A stretch of 64,000 nucleotides of DNA, from contig PZJY01000003.1 of NCBI GenBank assembly GCA_031472005.1, positions 2,728,001-2,792,000 of the forward strand, in the 5' to 3' direction. Of the stretch, positions 21,719 through 33,658 are shown piece by piece. Origin of the DNA: Tetracladium setigerum (taxonomy: Eukaryota > Ascomycota > Leotiomycetes > Helotiales). The notes beneath the pieces are model-generated. The model searched no databases and was not told where the DNA came from. It was given only the letters and a program-made list of their open reading frames with translations. The position numbers were made by a program, and so were the translations under genes. Each line of letters begins with the position of its first letter. Positions within the stretch are counted from its first letter, which is position 1.

Positions 21719-24271
21719 TCACCTTAGTATGTAAAATCCATTTGAGATCAACCCGTTGTTCATGTTATCCAGTGGTGATCTCACTCCAGCCATGTGGAGT
21801 GGAACCTTCGCAAGCTGCCTCTGAGCGACCGAACGTGCCGTAGAAAATCCAGTCATGACCCTCTCCAGTCTCGCAGCAGCCCCTGAGTGAGTATCATCTG
21901 CCTCCCAGGCGTGATGATCAAGAATCGAAAGCGCCATCAACATATCATTGACGTTGGTGTGAACTGCTGCCTCGGCAGCTGCCTCATCTCCCGAACACAA
22001 CCCTCGTTCTAGATTTGCTCGTTGCAATGGTTCATCGGGGCGGATAAAACCCATTACTTGTAGCTCAAGTCTCGCAGTCTCCAAAAACATCTCATCTTCA
22101 GAGTCTCTTATCAGTCGGATTGTAAATTGTTTCTTGCTGGCCTGCGCAATATCTACACGGGCAAGTTGGGATACATCAACCAGAAGTGCTGATAGTACAA
22201 CCTGGTACCACTCGGGCCCATCACTGGCGGAGCCCTTCACGCTTTTGCGATGGACTCTGCACCATCCATAGTAGTAACCATGCAGTATTTGCTTTGTTTC
22301 TTCGGGTACCTGACCTAGATTGATTGTTGGCGTGCTGAAGTTTTCGTCTGCGTCGAGGGATGGAATTGCTGGCTTGGTGCGACATGTGAAAATTATGGGA
22401 TATGGTGACTGAGGGCCAAGCTCAAGGTCGGCTTCTCCCCTGGCAATTCTAGGAGACAAGTCATCTTGCCCTCTACTCTTCCAGGCCCCGGATGCTTCAT
22501 TCGCAGCCTTTTGAACCCAGAACGAAGGCATGTACTTCTCAGCTCTGCCTTTGACTGCGGAGCCTACGGCCGCGGCAGGCCCAATCACCCTTCCAGCTGT
22601 ATTTCGAGCGTAGGTGCTTATTGCCAGCGCGCCCAATTCAAGAGGGAGCGTTTTTAAGCTGGCGCCTCTAAGTGAATAGGGCGATGTAGATGTAGAGACT
22701 ACACGAAAGATAGGACTTGTACACAAAATCTTCTTTTTATTGCCCTGGCAGAGAACAAACTGAAAATAGCCGTCTCCAGCCTCTGCTGGGATTCGAACAA
22801 TAGCTGTCTCTCTCAGAATATGATCTCGTTGCTTCCTTCCTGCTTTCTTCTGAAACGAAGAAATGTCTCTCTGCCATGCTCGTTCGTCCGTTGGCTTCAC
22901 CTGATCGGCCCTGATCAAGGTTGATGGTGTCACATCTAGCCATTGACCAGTTGCTCCGGTAAGAGCTTTGAGCTTCATTCCGGTGTTTCCACCCCAGCCC
23001 CGGTTCTGGAGAAATATAGTTCGATCCTGGGGTAGGGGCACATCCGCAAAAATGGTGATGGCCAATGTTGTGCTCGCGCCCTGGAAGAAAACCAGACCAT
23101 GCGAGTGCCTGAGAATCGTGAAGTGTTTTGTGCTTTCGGTGGGATGTGGTACAATGCCGCCCACAAAATGGCGGGCATCTTGAAAAACGCTCGATATGGA
23201 GGAAGTCGAGGATTGTGTTATCAAGGGTGGTCTCTCTGCAGAAGTGGAAGACATAGTTGAAGACGGAGAGGTTGCTCCAGGTGAGTGAGCAGTTCTTGGT
23301 CGGTGAATGTCTGTGTCAATAGGGCTGAGATAGAGCTGGGAGTTAGTAATAGGGGATTGGTAATGTTGTGTTCTGAGCGATAGATTTAATGGTGGTAGCG
23401 GTAAAGGGGGGATGGAAGGCTCATCATAAGGTCTCCTTAAATCTCCCATGCTTCTGGCAGCATGAATCCTTCGAGGAGATTCGAATCCAGGATTAATTAA
23501 GCTGTGTGGTTGCGATGATGGTGAATGTGATTGAGATGTGTAAGTTGGATTGTGATTCACACTCGATTGAGTTTCACTCCTGTTGCCCCCCGCAATATTA
23601 CTCCTGCTTGAAGACGGTCTACTGAAGCCCCCATCATTGACTGGTTTGACTGGGAATCGCGCCTGGGGATATAATATCTCCGAATGAGATGATGTGTATG
23701 GATTGTTGCCGCGCAAGTCATGTTCATTTCTAAAATCTCCGACACTTCGGACGGTATGTAGACTGGGTCTCGACGTTCCAAAGTGGTGAATGGCCGGACT
23801 GAGATGGGAGTTGGGCCCAGTCCCTCGTGGTAGCGCAGAGGAGGGCGCGTATGCTGTTGGCTTTTCTCTTACGCCATCCTGAAATCCATTTGTCTGGGAA
23901 CAATCTCGCGCATTTGCAATGCCATTGAAATCAGGCCGATGTCCCCTATCATTCGCCGCTCTTGCTTGTGTAGGCGGGTATGGTGGGTAGGCCTGTGTCG
24001 AAGAGGCATATGTGGTTGTATGGACTGGTGTGCGAATGGTCCTTGACTGATGTTCATCCCCTCGCAGATTCTCAACGCTTCTGCCCTGTCGAATGGGCGT
24101 TGGTGTTTCCAGCTGGTCATGTGCCACCACACTCGTCTGTACGCGTACCGCGACTGCTTTACGTTGAATTCGAGGGTAGTCGGGCACGTTAGGATGCTGA
24201 GTGGGAACAGAATGAGTGTTGTATAGGGTGTATTGTGGAGGTGGGAAATCAGGATATGAATATGATTCCAT
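21719..24271 (-). CDS. Conserved fungal protein of unknown function, 850 aa
   Basis: One long uninterrupted exon. I prefer the start at 24271 (MESYSYPDFPPPQYTLYN) over one 29 codons upstream, because the proline-rich start is typical of this sort of protein. Residues 1-370 are low-complexity (Ser, Pro, His, Arg) and probably disordered, with a repeated 'RSVG/MGD-(F/L)-R' motif (RSVGDFRNEHD, RSMGDLRRPYD). From about residue 390 the chain looks folded: FVGGIVPHPTESTKHFTILR, HGLVFFQGASTTLAITIFAD and the rest to the end. I think related fungal proteins are sometimes labelled 'LipA and NB-ARC domain protein', but I see no P-loop. It reads in the same direction as the next unknown gene. Function unknown. 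Confidence 0.75.
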   Translation of the reverse strand: MESYSYPDFPPPQYTLYNTHSVPTQHPNVPDYPRIQRKAVAVRVQTSVVAHDQLETPTPIRQGRSVENLRGDEHQSRTIRTPVHTTTYASSTQAYPPYPPTQARAANDRGHRPDFNGIANARDCSQTNGFQDGVREKPTAYAPSSALPRGTGPNSHLSPAIHHFGTSRPSLHTVRSVGDFRNEHDLRGNNPYTSSHSEILYPQARFPVKPVNDGGFSRPSSSRSNIAGGNRSETQSSVNHNPTYTSQSHSPSSQPHSLINPGFESPRRIHAARSMGDLRRPYDEPSIPPLPLPPLNLSLRTQHYQSPITNSQLYLSPIDTDIHRPRTAHSPGATSPSSTMSSTSAERPPLITQSSTSSISSVFQDARHFVGGIVPHPTESTKHFTILRHSHGLVFFQGASTTLAITIFADVPLPQDRTIFLQNRGWGGNTGMKLKALTGATGQWLDVTPSTLIRADQVKPTDERAWQRDISSFQKKAGRKQRDHILRETAIVRIPAEAGDGYFQFVLCQGNKKKILCTSPIFRVVSTSTSPYSLRGASLKTLPLELGALAISTYARNTAGRVIGPAAAVGSAVKGRAEKYMPSFWVQKAANEASGAWKSRGQDDLSPRIARGEADLELGPQSPYPIIFTCRTKPAIPSLDADENFSTPTINLGQVPEETKQILHGYYYGWCRVHRKSVKGSASDGPEWYQVVLSALLVDVSQLARVDIAQASKKQFTIRLIRDSEDEMFLETARLELQVMGFIRPDEPLQRANLERGLCSGDEAAAEAAVHTNVNDMLMALSILDHHAWEADDTHSGAAARLERVMTGFSTARSVAQRQLAKVPLHMAGVRSPLDNMNNGLISNGFYILR

Positions 24272-25011
24272 TGTGCCTTGATAATGGAAGTTTACGAATT
24301 GTTGTTTCCTCTGCCCCCAGGTATGGATGTACCACAACCCCAGATACTTATCCAGCAAATCTGATACACGCGTACGTCAGGTTAAGGTTACATACAGTAG
24401 CGAGATGGGCCCTGCCGATTAGCCGATACAGTGGAGTGGAGTCGGGACTTGGAGGCTGAAGCAACAATATCAAAACATGAGGTGTACGGAGTTACACCAT
24501 AAGGGAGCTAGATAGGTACTTAGGCCGGGCAATCGTTCGGTTTGTACCATCACCATATCAAGCCGTTTCACTCTTAATGTATAACCTGAGTTCCCATGCC
24601 GCCTAACAAGCAATCAATCGATGCCAAGAGATCAATATAATCTTTTTGATGTACAGGCCTTCGCTCGCACCAGCTGGCGCTATAATGGAAGTCCTTGGCC
24701 GATACAAACAATTAAGTTACGCAACTACTAATTACGAGCCATAGGCGAGCTTTAAATCAATCATACAACTTAATAATAATTTCCTCACCCTACTTCTGAG
24801 GAAAATATTCTTCCAGAGGTCCCTCTCTCCCAACAGCATCAATCGTAGTTATTTACAAAGCCATCATTAAAAAGGTAAAATGCAGGGTGTACTGTAGTTT
24901 TCCCCGGAAGGGGCGGAAAAACTTTGACCAACAAGTCGCTGAAACGACACTGATCATCCCAAATCGAATCAAATCAAAATACGCCGCAAATTTCGCCATT
25001 CCAATGTCACT
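24272..25011. other. Intergenic between two co-directional unknown genes
   Basis: About 740 bp; holds the promoter of the 850-residue protein and the 3' end of its upstream neighbour. AT-rich stretches at 24690-24790. No gene seen. Confidence 0.45.
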
Positions 25012-28000
25012 TCATTTGACTTGGTTCAGCTGAGCATCGTCATCGTCACTTCTTTTGCTCATAGAACCTCGTGACCGTTTGCGACCAATCATCGCTGTCT
25101 TTGCTCCTCTCAGCCATTCTCGAATTTTTGCTCTCAGCTTACCTCCTCGTACGCTTTCCGAGACCTTTGTTCGTGGTCCTGCACCGGAAGTGGCACTTGG
25201 AAAATGAAGATTCGGAGCGGATCTGAAAATGTGTGGTGTTCGAGTTCCCTCGCTTTGGCGCTCCCAAACGATATCTTCGGACGAGAGCGTTGCATTTCGG
25301 TAGGCATAGTGAAACGGGATTCGTGCTCTCAAATTCGACAGGCGTGTTCGCAATTTACGCCTGTCATTGATGTGAGAGCTGTCATCGGAAAATGAGCTTT
25401 GTGTACCAACAAGTATTGCTGATACGTATGGTTTCTGCTGGTAAGGTTGTGTTTCAGAAACATCTTCAATCTTGATTGTAATGGGCCATCCCAACTTAGA
25501 AGTGGCGGGGGAGACGGGTCACAATCTGACATGTGGCTACTTTCACTCGTTTTCGTGTGGAGATGCCTACCGACATGTCGAAATATGTTGTCTAATCCTG
25601 CGGCCGGTGTGAACAGATCTTTGGTGCTTCGCAAGTTCAACCCTCCTAGGTTTCTGGAGTCATTAGATTCTCGGTTGACAATCATCGTACCCTGACTAGA
25701 AGTCGACGCTCTCGTGACCTTCAGCTTGAACTTTGGAGGTACCAAAACTATAGCCTCCGCATCCGAACTCAGAGGTGGCAATTCTACATCTACACTCTGA
25801 CTGGACCAGGGATAACTTTCCGCCATATTCCATGGTTGAGCATCCAGTGGTGATAGAGGGCGCGTGATTGAGGCTCTAGGTTTGAGTTTGAATCTTGAAA
25901 GTACCGGTGGAAGATGTTCAATATCGGCTGGAGTTGGATGCTCCTCATCCGCAAAGGTTGTTCTCGCTTCGAACCCAGACGAATATTCCTCGCGTGACAT
26001 TTTCTTAGCGTTACATCCGACCTGAATTGGCATAGGCCACGGAGTCTTTTGTGGCTCAGTTGTGGGAGTTGATGTTGCGTTGACCAACGTTGGAGAAAGC
26101 TGGTGCTCTGACATGAGTGAGGGTAACCTGTTTGCCAAAAGACCAGCGCGAATTGGTGGGTCCGGAGGTAATGGTGGCAGTGCTTTCATGATTTGCGGTA
26201 TGCTGTTCCTCAATCTCAGCTGCCTCGCTGGCGAAATGGGTTTGGGAGCGATCATGGGTAACTCTGATCTGGACATCAATGTATGAGGCATGTTTTGGTC
26301 GAAGCTGGAAATGCTTCCTAAATCAATCTTTGTCGGTGGCTGCTTTGGCTCATGTATCGCTCTTTGGTCCTGACAAGTCCTGCTTTCATTCTGAGACCGA
26401 GATTGACGGTTTGTACAAGCGCTTCGCTCGGTATTACGCTCCTGTGTAGCGATTCTACCCGGAAGATGGACTGTTAATTTGCTACTCCCAGCAGCCCGAG
26501 AAGATGTGGCCTCTTCAGTGACTTTAGGAGTACTTACGCTCCCAAATGGTGGTGCAAATAAGTCGTCAAGCTCTTCAAATCCCATGTCAAGCGAATTATC
26601 ATTGCTAGCTTTCTGACTTCGCTGAGAGATTCGTCGAAAGACGGTTTCAACTTGCTCTGCAGCAACCCCATCACCAACCCTCTGGATGCTCGCAGAATTA
26701 TCCGAATGACAAGAATGGATACTGGTAGTGCCATGACCATCAATTATGCCCGTAGCAACATTAGTTTCTGTATTGCTCGTGTCCCTGGGAGAGGAACCCT
26801 GGAGATCGGGAGGCTTGGGAAACCGCCGCAAATCTGTAACTAGACTGTACGTCGATGATTTCGCCGACATTGTATCGAAACCTGGGTTATTAAAGGAGAG
26901 CTCTCTGTTGGTGCTGATTTGGTTCTCAAGAGCATCCTCAAACTCGGCTACAATCGGAATCTCGAAGGAAAGTGTGGAGGAAAGGCCAAAAACTTCCTCG
27001 ACATGCGTACTCAGCTCTCGAGCACTATAGCCCAACCCAGAAAGTCTGACAATCTTAGTATCACGTTTGCAATTCACCGATTCAACACAAAATTTCTCTG
27101 CGGTGCCTGCATCTGTATTTGAAGGCGGGTACGGGAAAAGTGTTGTTTCTTGTGTTTCTTTGCCTGAACTTGTCGATCCTTCACATAGTCTCGGTAGAAC
27201 AGAGGTTACCGAAGCAGAGTGGCGAAGGGTTGGTTGCAAAGTGGCTACAGGAATTCTTGAGTCAAACGCTGTGTTTGTCACTGTTGTTTGTATTCTCGTT
27301 GGTCCATTTTCTGGTGGTGGTTTATTGAACTGAAATGCAGGAGGTGGAAGGTTGGGTTGCTTGTAGTCTTCGATCTCAAAGTCTTCCGTGTAATCGTAGT
27401 ACAATGGCGAAGGCGGATGGAGCTTGCCCGGCGTGGTGGTCGTAGAGGCTGGCCCAACTGCTGCATAGAGATTTACGGTTGACGCAAGGCTTCGGGCACT
27501 GCAGGCAGGAGAGGTATTTCCAGAATGAGAAACGGGTCTTTGTGCCCAGTCGGCTTGACTTCCAATACTTTGCTTAAGGTTTGGGTTGGAGGAATGCCGC
27601 GGTGGGGATTGTTGGCTCAACAGTGAAGGTGTAGAGCGATTTGTCTCGCTTCGTTGATAGTAAGGACAGGGCGGCTTCCGCTTCTGTGCGTACAAAGATC
27701 CCGGGGAGGACGTTTTGTGCCCAAGGCTCTAGAAGGATTATCAGACATGCTTCAACTAAGATCACATGTAAAAGAAAGTGATGCCAGAAGGAGTATTCAA
27801 AACAAAGAGTGGCATACATGCGGCATTCGCTCAATTTCGGCACGCCGACTGTAGTCAACGAGTCCACCATCTGTCAGCGCAGGGGAAGAAGGACGAAAGC
27901 CAGGTCTCCTCAGTCGAGTAGGATATGCGAAGGGTGATCTTGGTCGTTGCAATAAGGCACTGCTATCTTGCTCGCCTCTAAGGCTTGCGAAAGACCGATG

Positions 28001-28497
28001 ATTCGAGAGTGTGTAGGATGAAGTTTGCGTCATGGAATGTGATCTATACTCGGAGTCTTGTGGAGGTTGAGTGCCTGGTATCTGACGTGGGGATCCATAC
28101 GTTGCAATCACTTCTGAAGTTGTCTTTTGGGCGTATGATGGTAGTCTTCGCCTGTCATCAATCACAGGGACACCACAGGGCTGGAAATGATGCCGGGGCT
28201 GTTGTAGATTTTCACCGTAAGACATGCTATTGCTTCGAGGGCTGTTTGACGCTTGCGGGATCCGCGAGGGTTTGATGGAAAACATCCAATGTCGCCTGTT
28301 TCGGTAGTTGTCTTGAGCATGCCCTGGAAAGATTTAGGAAGGATTGGAGGGGAACATTTTTCTGGTGGAATCCTGGCAGAGCCATTGCGGACAGCTTCTC
28401 GCTCACAATCCAGTCGAGAGTGTGGTGAGGAAATCCCATTGCCACTGCTTTGCTTCTCTTGATTCCCCGAACGACTCGCCGGGAGCATCGTGTCCAT
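25012..28497 (-). CDS. Large Ser/Pro-rich conserved fungal protein, about 1132 aa
   Basis: Two exons, 28497-27818 and 27728-25012, with an 89-nt intron. The start is ATG at 28497 (MDTMLPASRSGNQEKQ). The protein is almost wholly low-complexity (Ser, Pro, Thr, Gln), with a short motif TTTETGDIG joined to MFSIKPSRIPQ near residue 75. Its basic C-terminus (LRTRLSNLRARIPFHYAYRN, GGKLRAKIREWLRGAKTAMI) is the most conserved-looking part. Two frame breaks are seen, each one base short at a G/C run: 28286-28287 and 25507-25511. With both allowed for, exon lengths become exact multiples of three, which supports the model. No enzyme motif or membrane segment. It may be a scaffold or signalling protein; function unknown. 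Confidence 0.7.
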
Positions 28498-30409
28498 GCT
28501 GCAAATCTCGGCTTGCGAAAGATTGGAAGTCTAAGTGTACATTGTTGTGAAGCGTTGGTATGGTATCGAGAGGTGGACAAAAACGCGGAGAAGAAGAGTT
28601 GCCAAATTCAAGACACAAATGTCGATTGTGGAAAGAGCAGTTGCGCGTGACGACCTGATGGAGAGTTAAGGGCAGGAGCAAGTTGTGCAGGAGTTGCCGC
28701 CATGCAACGGTTGACTAAGGTAAGGTATTGTCATTTGACTCGGTAGACCTTGAGAAAGAGAAAAATGAGGGAGTGATTGCGAGCTGCCTGGGTAGGTAAC
28801 TAAGGTACGCATTCTCAATGAAATGCCATGCGCAAATCGCCATATATGGCAAAGTAAGATTACCTACCTGTAGGTAAGATGGGTATGCAAGCTTTTGCAT
28901 CCTTACCAAGCTACCTACACTAGAAAGAAGAGAAAACGAGAGCAACGACATATAATACAATTACTACGAAAGTAGTACCTACTGATTAGGTACGTCGAAG
29001 TAGCAGAGATCATGACGATGGAAGGGGCAAGTAAGAATTTACAACCTCGACCTCCCCTTGTCTCTTTTCTCTCTTTTTCTCTCTCTCTTCCACCTCGGTC
29101 TTCTAGATTTCTTAAAGCAATCATTGCATCCACTGGAAACAGCAACAGCAACACCATCCCAGTTTGCACGGCTTTCCTTGCACACGTGTGAATCAGAGTG
29201 AGAGATGAAGCGCGGTGGAAATCTCTTACTTCTTACTCAGCACCCCGTGTACGACTGGGCTCCGGCCGGTGCAGTTGAAGAAGCAGAAGACGAGGAGGAG
29301 GAGGAGGAGGAGGACGAAGAGGACGACGCTTTTCTAACCAGGACAGGACACATTTCAGATGTTTTTTGGCCGAGCAGAGTTGGACGGTTGAGCTGAGCTG
29401 AGCTGCTATCGGCTAATACGTTTCTGTGGAACCATCAATCAGCAATTGGAGTCGGAGGAAGAGAACGAATAAATGACTGGAGTATATATTAATTGGACTT
29501 TATTGGGAGTAAGGAGGGAGTATGTACAGCATGGTGGCATTGTGAGGAAAAGAAGAGACAACAAAGCCTTTAACGCTGTTGATCTAAGTGAAACGGGTAG
29601 GCGCAGAGATCTGATACTCGTCCAGTCCATCGTCTCAACTTCATGATCCAGAGAACCAGAGAAGATGAGATTAATAATCATCAACATCCATCTCCACTAA
29701 CATCAATCAGTCCGGACAAGCCGAGGTTCCATGTTCAGATTGTCCTGCACTGTAAGGTATGTACTGTATAATATAAATTCAATTCTTCAGATGAATGTTC
29801 TGTTCTAACGGATGGGATGAAGGGAACGTATTGCCGCTCGCTCCATATTTGTAAACCAAGTAATCTTACTACTCTACGGAGTAGGAGGGAATAATAATAA
29901 ATAAGAATGGACACGCTGGCTTTATCGTCTGAGCTTATCAACCGGGCAGCCAAGCGGAGGCGGGGTGATCCTGGTCAGTGGTCAGTGGGCGTTTAAATTT
30001 AGCAAGGGAGGGAGGCGGGAGAGAGCTTAAAAGTGTTGACCGATGTGTCCTCTTCACAGGTTCACCCTACAGCACAAGACACCGTCAGGTATTTTAAAGG
30101 CGTCAACTTCCACACACCTGAGGAACTCCTACTTTCTCCTATCTTTTTGGTCACCTTCAACCTCCAACCCTCCTTCACCTTTACCTATTCTTCTTTCACC
30201 TACCTGCCCAGGTATTTAAGGCAAGTTATTTAAGATTCAATTCCTCCATCTCCATCTCCATCTCCTGCAGAAACTCAAACAAAACAAACCGCCAACCAGC
30301 CGATTGCTTTCAACCCCCGACAGCCCCGTCCTACCGCACGCACAAGCTCCCAATTGTCATCCGAACTCTCTAGCTAACACCAAATCCTCGCATTTTCTAG
30401 ACTTCAGAT
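28498..30409. other. Divergent intergenic region upstream of PDI
   Basis: About 1.9 kb. It has TACCTACC/GGTAGGTA-type motifs at 28785-28805, 28858-28880 and 28975-28995, a GAG/GAC trinucleotide run at 29290-29325 that gives a spurious acidic ORF, and pyrimidine-rich 5' leader sequence with repeated CCATCT at 30245-30270. No gene is supported. Confidence 0.5.
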
Positions 30410-32184
30410 ATGCGTTCCTTCACAGTGTTGGCCGCTGGCCTTCTCGGTGCCGCCGTCGCTTCGGCTTCAGACGTCAAAGTGCTCACCAAGGACACCTTCC
30501 CAGACTTCTTGAAGGAGAATGATCTGGTGCTCGCAGAATGTAAGTTGCCTCCTCTGACTTTGTTCGAGACGTCTGCTAACATCTCCGCCAGTCTACGCAG
30601 TATGACCCCTCTGATCTCCTTCTACATTTGTTCCTGCTAACCTTTACTCTCCCCTCCCAGCCATGGTGGTAAGTTCCCCACCACGCCACCTTTTTTTGAA
30701 GGCCATGTTTGCTAACCCCCAATCCAGTGGACACTGCAAAGCTCTGGCCCAGAGTACGAAGAGGCTGCGACAACATTGAAGGAGAAAAATATCAAGCTTG
30801 CAAAGATTGACTGCACAGAGGAGGCTTCTCTCTGCGAGGCGCATGGTGTTGAAGGTTACCCAACCCTCAAGGTCTTCCGCGGTGCCGACAACAGCAGCCC
30901 ATACTCCGGTGCGAGAAAGGCTCCCGCGTAAGTCAATTCCCCTCAAGAGCGTCGTCGCACGTTCTAACAACTTTGCAGTATTGTTTCCTACATGACCAAG
31001 CAATCCCTCCCAGCTGTTTCTACCTTGACCAAGGAGACTTTCGAGGAGTTCAAGACTGCCGACAAGGTCGTTCTTGTTGCCTTCTTTGACGCCACAGACA
31101 AGGAGTCAAACGCCACATACACAGCCGTTGCTGACAAGCTTCGGGACAACTTCCTCTTCGGTGCCAGCAATGATGCCGAATTGGCCAAGGCTGAAGGTGT
31201 CGAGTTCCCATCCGTCGTTCTCTACAAGTCCTTTGATGAGGGCAAGAGCATTTACCCAGATGCATTTGAGGCTGCTGCAATTGAGAAGTTTGCAAACACC
31301 GCTTCCATTCCTCTTATTGGCGAGGTTGGCCCAGACACATACGCCGGCTACATGGCTAGCGGTCTTCCTCTCGCATATATCTTTGCCGAGACTGAGCCAG
31401 AGCGCACAACCCTCGCAACCCTTCTTAAGAGCGTTGCCGAGAAGCACCGTGGTGTCATCAGCTTCGCTACCATTGATGCTTCGGCATTCGGTGCTCACGC
31501 TGGTAACTTGAACCTCAAGGCTGACAAATTCCCCGCCTTTGCCATCCAAGATACCGTCAACAACAAGAAGTTCCCATTCGATCAAGATTCCGAGATCACC
31601 GAGGCCGCTATTGCCAAGTTTGTTGGAGACTTCGCCAGTGGAAAGGTTGAGCCCAGCATCAAGTCTGAGCCAATCCCAACCCAAGATGGCCCGGTTACCA
31701 TCGTCGTTGCCAAGAACTACGATGATATCGTTCTGGACAACAACAAGGATGTCTTGATCGAGTTCTACGCTCCATGGTGTGGTCACTGCAAGGCTCTCGC
31801 CCCAAGTACGACATCCTCGCCGACTTGTACACAAAGGCTGGTCTTGACAAGTTGGTCACCATCGCCAAGGTCGATGCCACTTTGAACGATGTCCCTGATG
31901 AGATTCAAGGTTTCCCAACCATCAAGCTTTACAAGGCTGGAGACAAGACCAACCCAATCACCTACTCGGGCAGCCGTAGCATTGAAGATCTCATCAAGTT
32001 CGTCAAGGAGAACGGAAAGCACGCCGCCGAGGTCGAGTATGTTGAGCCAGAAGTTGTGGAGGAGGCCGCTAGCGATCCATTGGCTGAGCAAGCAGAGGCT
32101 GCGACCGAGTCTGTCGCCAGCGCTGCATCCGAGGCCACCGAGGCTGTGAAGGAGGCCGCTGAGGACATCCACGATGAGTTGTAG
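30410..32184 (+). CDS. PDI1: Protein disulfide isomerase
   Basis: ER-lumen thiol oxidoreductase that forms and rearranges disulfides. A signal peptide (MRSFTVLAAGLLGAAVASAS) and a C-terminal HDEL retention signal frame two catalytic thioredoxin domains, each with FYAPWCGHCKALA (30592-30750 with introns, and about 31766-31800), and two non-catalytic domains between them. Exons: 30410-30539, 30592-30599, 30661-30668, 30728-30927 and 30979-32184. The second and third exons are only 8 nt each and carry the first active site. Two frame breaks, at 30748-30750 and 31800-31803, each fall directly after CGHCKALA at a C run and are one C short. Since PDI is essential in fungi, these are probably sequence errors. 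The acidic Glu/Ala-rich tail before HDEL is usual for the family. Confidence 0.95.
30540..30727 (+). other. Three introns flanking two 8-nt microexons in PDI
   Basis: Introns 30540-30591 (52 nt), 30600-30660 (61 nt) and 30669-30727 (59 nt) enclose exons 30592-30599 (TCTACGCA) and 30661-30668 (CCATGGTG). Together with one base from exon 1 and one from exon 4 they give F-Y-A and P-W-C of the active site. Each intron has a GT donor, an AG acceptor and a CTAAC-like branch point (CTAAC at 30576, 30637 and 30711). Confidence 0.85.
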
Positions 32185-32650
32185 ATGGTGAAACGTCACG
32201 GTCAAAAGTTTCTTCTTAACATGTATTCTTCATCTCTGGCATTGCTGAGTTAAGGCAATGAGGTCTGGGGTGTGATGCATTTTGACAACGGAATAATCGA
32301 ATTTATGATATCTCTCTAACTTAAATCTAATGTGCTGTAATATGTGATTTGAGTGCTATACTTGCCTACCATGATTACGGTACATTCCAGGTTGTCCCGT
32401 CGGAATTTCGTGAAAGTGCTGTGCTGTCTCGCTCCTCTGAATGATTACTGTACAGTACAAGGACGGTGTTGGCAGAGAATACTTGGCATTTATCACCTCG
32501 CCTTGCCGACAGCTCTCTTCATAGCCGAACGACAAACAGCTTGCGCAAGACCACCCAACAGCTTCCATTCTTCCACAACCACGCGCCTTGCAAACCCGCA
32601 CAACTTCAATCACATCGCACTCAGGAGGATAACTCCTTCGATCCAACACA
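32185..32650. other. Intergenic, no gene seen
   Basis: PDI 3' UTR and promoter of the next gene. A TACTGTACAGTA-like palindrome lies near 32447-32458. No ORF supported. Confidence 0.45.
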
Positions 32651-33273
32651 ATGGCATCTCGCATGCTATTACCGGCCATGCGTGCCTTCACAACTCCTTC
32701 CGCAGCTCTCCGCACAACCAGAAGCTTCCAAACATCATCAAGAAGACTCGCAGAGATTGCTACACCATTGCCCGTACGGAAACCGGTTGGCGCTTTCAGA
32801 GGAGGGTACGTCGTGTCGAGGTCCATTCCTCTTGGTGTTGTCGGGTGATGGGGCGGTCATTTGTCTTGTTCTCAATCGAAACAAGCTACACGCCTTACAA
32901 GACAGCCACTTCTCAATTACCAGTGCCGATGGCTAACGGTCAGTTACTTACAGATTGCTCGGCTTTTTCTTGGGAAGCACACTCACTGGAGCCGGTGTCT
33001 ACTACTATGTCTTGGAGGAGTACAAGGTGTCCAACGAGCTGTTGACGGAAGATATCTACGTACGTCTATATGCCCCTTTTGCGATTTGGCGGGCCATCAA
33101 TACTCCCTTCCTATCCAATGCCAAATTTACGTCTGCCAATGACAAGCTATCTGCCTCGACCATGACTGACTGACTAACTTACGCAGTCCTTACAAGCATC
33201 GGTACAACGCGTGCACACCTACGTTCAAGGGTTGGAACAGAAGATTGGAGAGCTAGAAAAGAAGAACAAGTGA
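32651..33273 (+). CDS. Small mitochondrial membrane protein of unknown function
   Basis: Exons 32651-32805, 32954-33059 and 33187-33273 give 115 residues. The N-terminus is a typical mitochondrial presequence, rich in Arg, Ser, Thr and Ala without acids (MASRMLLPAMRAFTTPSAAL then RTTRSFQTSSRRLAE). One membrane segment follows (LLGFFLGSTLTGAGVYYYVL). The C-terminus is predicted coiled coil (VQGLEQKIGELEKKNK). The layout suggests a single-pass inner-membrane protein with a helical soluble tail, as in small assembly factors or MICOS-type subunits. I cannot assign it to a named family. It sits between PDI and Vps71 on the same strand. Confidence 0.8.
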
Positions 33274-33658
33274 GAAGTAACACAGTAGGGTGGTGAGACG
33301 GGCTGTTATGGGTGAATGCCAGTTGCGTTGAGCGGGGTTAGTTGGTTGATAATGGGGCAAATTTCTCTTCGGACAACGGCAATCTGGAGGGCAGATCCCG
33401 CAGCGGCGACATGTATAACAAAACATATCTTGGTTTCATTGCAATCATATGGGCAAAGTATTCGGTGGCCAGATCCTCAAAAAATGGGAGCAGAAAATGA
33501 ATTCCCAATGTCATGATGAATTGATACTTGTAACAGCTTTGTCCAGCTTCTGATTGGCCGGGAGCGTGAGCGTGTAAAGTAGTCGCCTCGCGTCGTCCAG
33601 AGAAACTTCCCAAAGCTCACCCCAACATCCACAGCCTCACTGCTACAACATCAACACA
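33274..33658. other. Intergenic, no gene seen
   Basis: About 385 bp between two genes on the same strand. Nothing recognised beyond expected UTR and promoter sequence. Confidence 0.45.

Noticed and set aside
29205..29396. Short acidic protein with a Glu/Asp run
   Set aside because: The run comes from a GAG/GAC trinucleotide repeat in intergenic DNA; no splice extension or conservation signal.
31106..31834. 242-codon minus-strand ORF
   Set aside because: Antisense shadow of the PDI gene, with no family resemblance.
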